Assembly (NCBI RefSeq): GCF_003287735.1
Contig: NZ_NSCM01000045.1
Span: forward strand, 1-42,242
Source of the DNA: Photorhabdus bodei
GTDB lineage: Bacteria; Pseudomonadota; Gammaproteobacteria; Enterobacterales; Enterobacteriaceae
Length of the DNA: 42,242 bases
Direction of reading: 5' to 3'
The notes beneath the pieces were generated by a model, which searched no databases, had not been told where the DNA came from, and saw only the letters and a list, made by a program, of their open reading frames with translations. The position numbers and the translations under genes are program-made. The first letter of the stretch is position 1. Every line of letters starts with the position of its first letter. Of the stretch, positions 41,004 through 42,242 are shown piece by piece.

Positions 41004-41516
41004 TTACATCGCATCTACTCTTTTTATCATTTCCATTGCAACAGCCATAGACATGAACAGTTTGCTCTTTGTCTGAGGAAACTCCTCAAACCCTACGTTC
41101 ATATACAGTTTTTTGGCTATGTCGTTCTTCGCATCGACGATAATCATCGGGGTAGGAATAGATTTTGACGACTCTATAGCTTTTCGAATTGCATCTATAA
41201 GCAATATTTCACCAAACCCTTGGCGTTGAAATGACTTACTTATAGCTAGGCGACCAATAAGTGCGCAATGTAGTGTAGAAGGGTACTTTTTCGATATTTG
41301 CTCTGGTAGTTCGTCTAGCTCTACCGTGCATAGTGCTAGGGAATAGTATCCCTTTATTTGAGATCCATTTTGACTACTTGTAAGGACGAATGTTCTTGAT
41401 AAGTCCTTTTTATCATGTTGTCCCGATACTGCCTTCAAGTAGTTGTTTAGTGCGGGTTCACCACAGTTAAAATTATTTCTATCGTGTTTGTTTTTATCTA
41501 GACGTTCTATCTTCAT
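41004..41516 (-). CDS. GNAT acetyltransferase toxin (TacT/AtaT-like)
   Basis: A 170-aa GNAT-fold acetyltransferase. The acetyl-CoA loop is RLAISKSFQRQGFGEILL, and a catalytic-type tyrosine lies in KKLYMNVGFEEFP. The N-terminus FNCGEPALNNYLKAVSGQHD is typical of toxins of this group, which acetylate aminoacyl-tRNAs and block translation. Its start overlaps the end of the DUF1778 antitoxin gene by 23 bp, the usual arrangement of the TA pair. The gene is intact. Confidence 0.9.
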   Translation of the reverse strand: MKIERLDKNKHDRNNFNCGEPALNNYLKAVSGQHDKKDLSRTFVLTSSQNGSQIKGYYSLALCTVELDELPEQISKKYPSTLHCALIGRLAISKSFQRQGFGEILLIDAIRKAIESSKSIPTPMIIVDAKNDIAKKLYMNVGFEEFPQTKSKLFMSMAVAMEMIKRVDAM

Positions 41517-41790
41517 TTTTTATTGTTTCTTTATGTCTACGAGCAGCACGAAGGAAACGTTTGTTTACTTTGATTGGTTTTTCCAATGCATGAACAAATG
41601 CCAATGCATCTTCTTGACACAATTGAATACGCATATTTTGTTCAATGAGTCTTTTTGCCTCTGCTACAGCAGCATTGGCAATAAAGCTATTCAAACTTGC
41701 ATACCCTGATAGTGATAACGCCCTTTCAAGTAGCTCTTTGGTCTCTGAACTCACCCTTGTGGTGATTCTTTCATTTGCTAATGTGGTCAT
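41494..41790 (-). CDS. DUF1778 ribbon-helix-helix antitoxin (TacA-like)
   Basis: A 98-aa antitoxin. The N-terminal ribbon-helix-helix (ERITTRVSSETKELLERALS, then LNSFIANAAVAEA) binds DNA; the C-terminal part (CQEDALAFVHALEKP, then RFLRAARRHKE) would wrap and neutralise the GNAT toxin. The start at 41790 has AGGAG upstream. A 13-bp palindrome just upstream is a likely autoregulatory operator. Confidence 0.9.
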   Translation of the reverse strand: MTTLANERITTRVSSETKELLERALSLSGYASLNSFIANAAVAEAKRLIEQNMRIQLCQEDALAFVHALEKPIKVNKRFLRAARRHKETIKNEDRTSR

Positions 41791-41803
41791 AAGCCTTACT
41801 CCT

Positions 41804-41816
41804 ACCGCATTGCGGT
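41804..41816 (-). promoter_or_regulatory. Palindrome upstream of the antitoxin, candidate operator
   Basis: ACCGCA-T-TGCGGT is a perfect dyad 13 bp upstream of the antitoxin start codon, overlapping the leader. Ribbon-helix-helix antitoxins commonly bind such sites. Confidence 0.5.
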
Positions 41817-42064
41817 TATTAGTTCTTTAGTTCACTATAGATATCCACTACTCGTTTGCATTATTTATTTGGAGCTAGCGGAACATATTGGTTTAGTGAA
41901 ATGCTAAGTTTGCTTCATTGACTAGTTTAAGATTTTTTTTAACAAAATTCAACATGTGTGCCAAAATGACGCCATAATTGTGAGACTAAACAAACCATAG
42001 TCAGATAGAACAAAAATCATCAAAATTCGGGCGCAAGTGAATCTGAGTATGCAGAGTTGTTAGC
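41817..42064. other. Intergenic region before the IS
   Basis: About 250 bp of mixed composition with no gene. It should contain the promoter of the GNAT/DUF1778 operon. Confidence 0.5.
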
Positions 42065-42094
42065 AAAAACCGCCGTAAACCCTCTTTACGGCGG
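42065..42094 (-). terminator. Terminator-like hairpin before the IS end
   Basis: CCGCCGTAAA pairs perfectly with TTTACGGCGG around a CCCTC loop. On the minus strand it is followed by TTTTTGC, so it would stop transcription leaving the IS toward the TA operon. Confidence 0.75.
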
Positions 42095-42118
42095 GAAGCA
42101 GTCACCTGAGTTGTACTA

Positions 42119-42242
42119 GGTTATGTCCCTCAATTAAATTATGGCCTTAAGAAATAAGCGGATACAACCTAATTTCACCATAGCGATATAATTTCTTGCT
42201 GTCTTTTCATAACGGGTGGCGATGCGACGATGCTCTTTGAGT
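42119..42242 (-). mobile_element. End of an IS5-family-like insertion sequence (partial)
   Basis: The minus strand reads LKEHRRIATRYEKTARNYIA, then MVKLGCIRLFLKAIIN and a stop at 42134, which matches the conserved C-terminus of IS5-family transposases (ATRY-K-ARN-x-x-AMV-x-L-x-CIRL). The terminal GGTTATGTCCCTCAATT just outside looks like the IS end. The rest of the element lies beyond the window. Confidence 0.8.

Overview
The window looks like chromosomal sequence from an insect-associated enterobacterium of the Photorhabdus type (family Morganellaceae). This rests on three things: housekeeping blocks in enterobacterial order (pyrG-eno; mltD-gloB-yafS-rnhA-dnaQ-tRNA-Asp; tkt-epd-pgk-fbaA), seven full-length 127-bp ERIC elements, and six LuxR-type regulators with an N-terminal PAS4-like domain, a family known to be strongly expanded in Photorhabdus. 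The genus call is inference; no database search was run.

Layout. 1-1018: tail of an unidentified gene, a tiny hydrophobic protein and a compact ABC ATPase. 1084-2777 (minus): orphan polymorphic-toxin module (helical small protein, Tox-REase-5-like toxin, Imm52-like immunity protein). 3188-6200: pyrG and eno. 6347-7001: dinJ/yafQ-type toxin-antitoxin whose toxin gene is split by an ERIC. 7609-10931: three-gene operon of an unrecognised 290-aa protein, a cysteine desulfurase and an MFS transporter. 11429-14775: Ner-like regulator and three tandem PAS4-LuxR genes, one carrying 16 perfect copies of an 8-bp repeat in its upstream region. 15757-17142: DASS anion transporter. 17234-25000: a decaying accessory region with an MFS gene stopped by one amber codon, an intact 2-oxoglutarate/Fe(II) oxygenase, a second and ruined copy of that oxygenase, a DUF2975/HTH pair, a small secreted protein, a vapBC remnant with an ERIC inside vapB, a frameshifted hotdog-fold dehydratase, a possible structured RNA and a small membrane protein. 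25582-30041: mltD, gloB, yafS, rnhA, dnaQ, tRNA-Asp and a strong terminator. 30119-33214: second Ner-like gene and three more PAS4-LuxR genes. 33992-40978: transketolase, a monooxygenase/MarR pair, and epd-pgk-fbaA. 41004-42242: GNAT/RHH toxin-antitoxin pair and the end of an IS5-like transposase gene.

How it fits together. The core genes serve nucleotide synthesis, glycolysis and the pentose-phosphate shunt, cell-wall turnover, methylglyoxal detoxification and DNA replication fidelity. The gaps between these blocks are accessory slots filled with regulators, toxin modules, possible specialised-metabolism genes and their decay products. ERIC elements recur in those slots. In both toxin-antitoxin genes hit by an ERIC, removing 125 nt (the 127-bp element less one duplicated TA) restores an open frame.

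The best candidates for undescribed biology are the repeat-bearing LuxR gene as a possible phase-variable sensor and the unknown-protein/cysteine-desulfurase/MFS operon.
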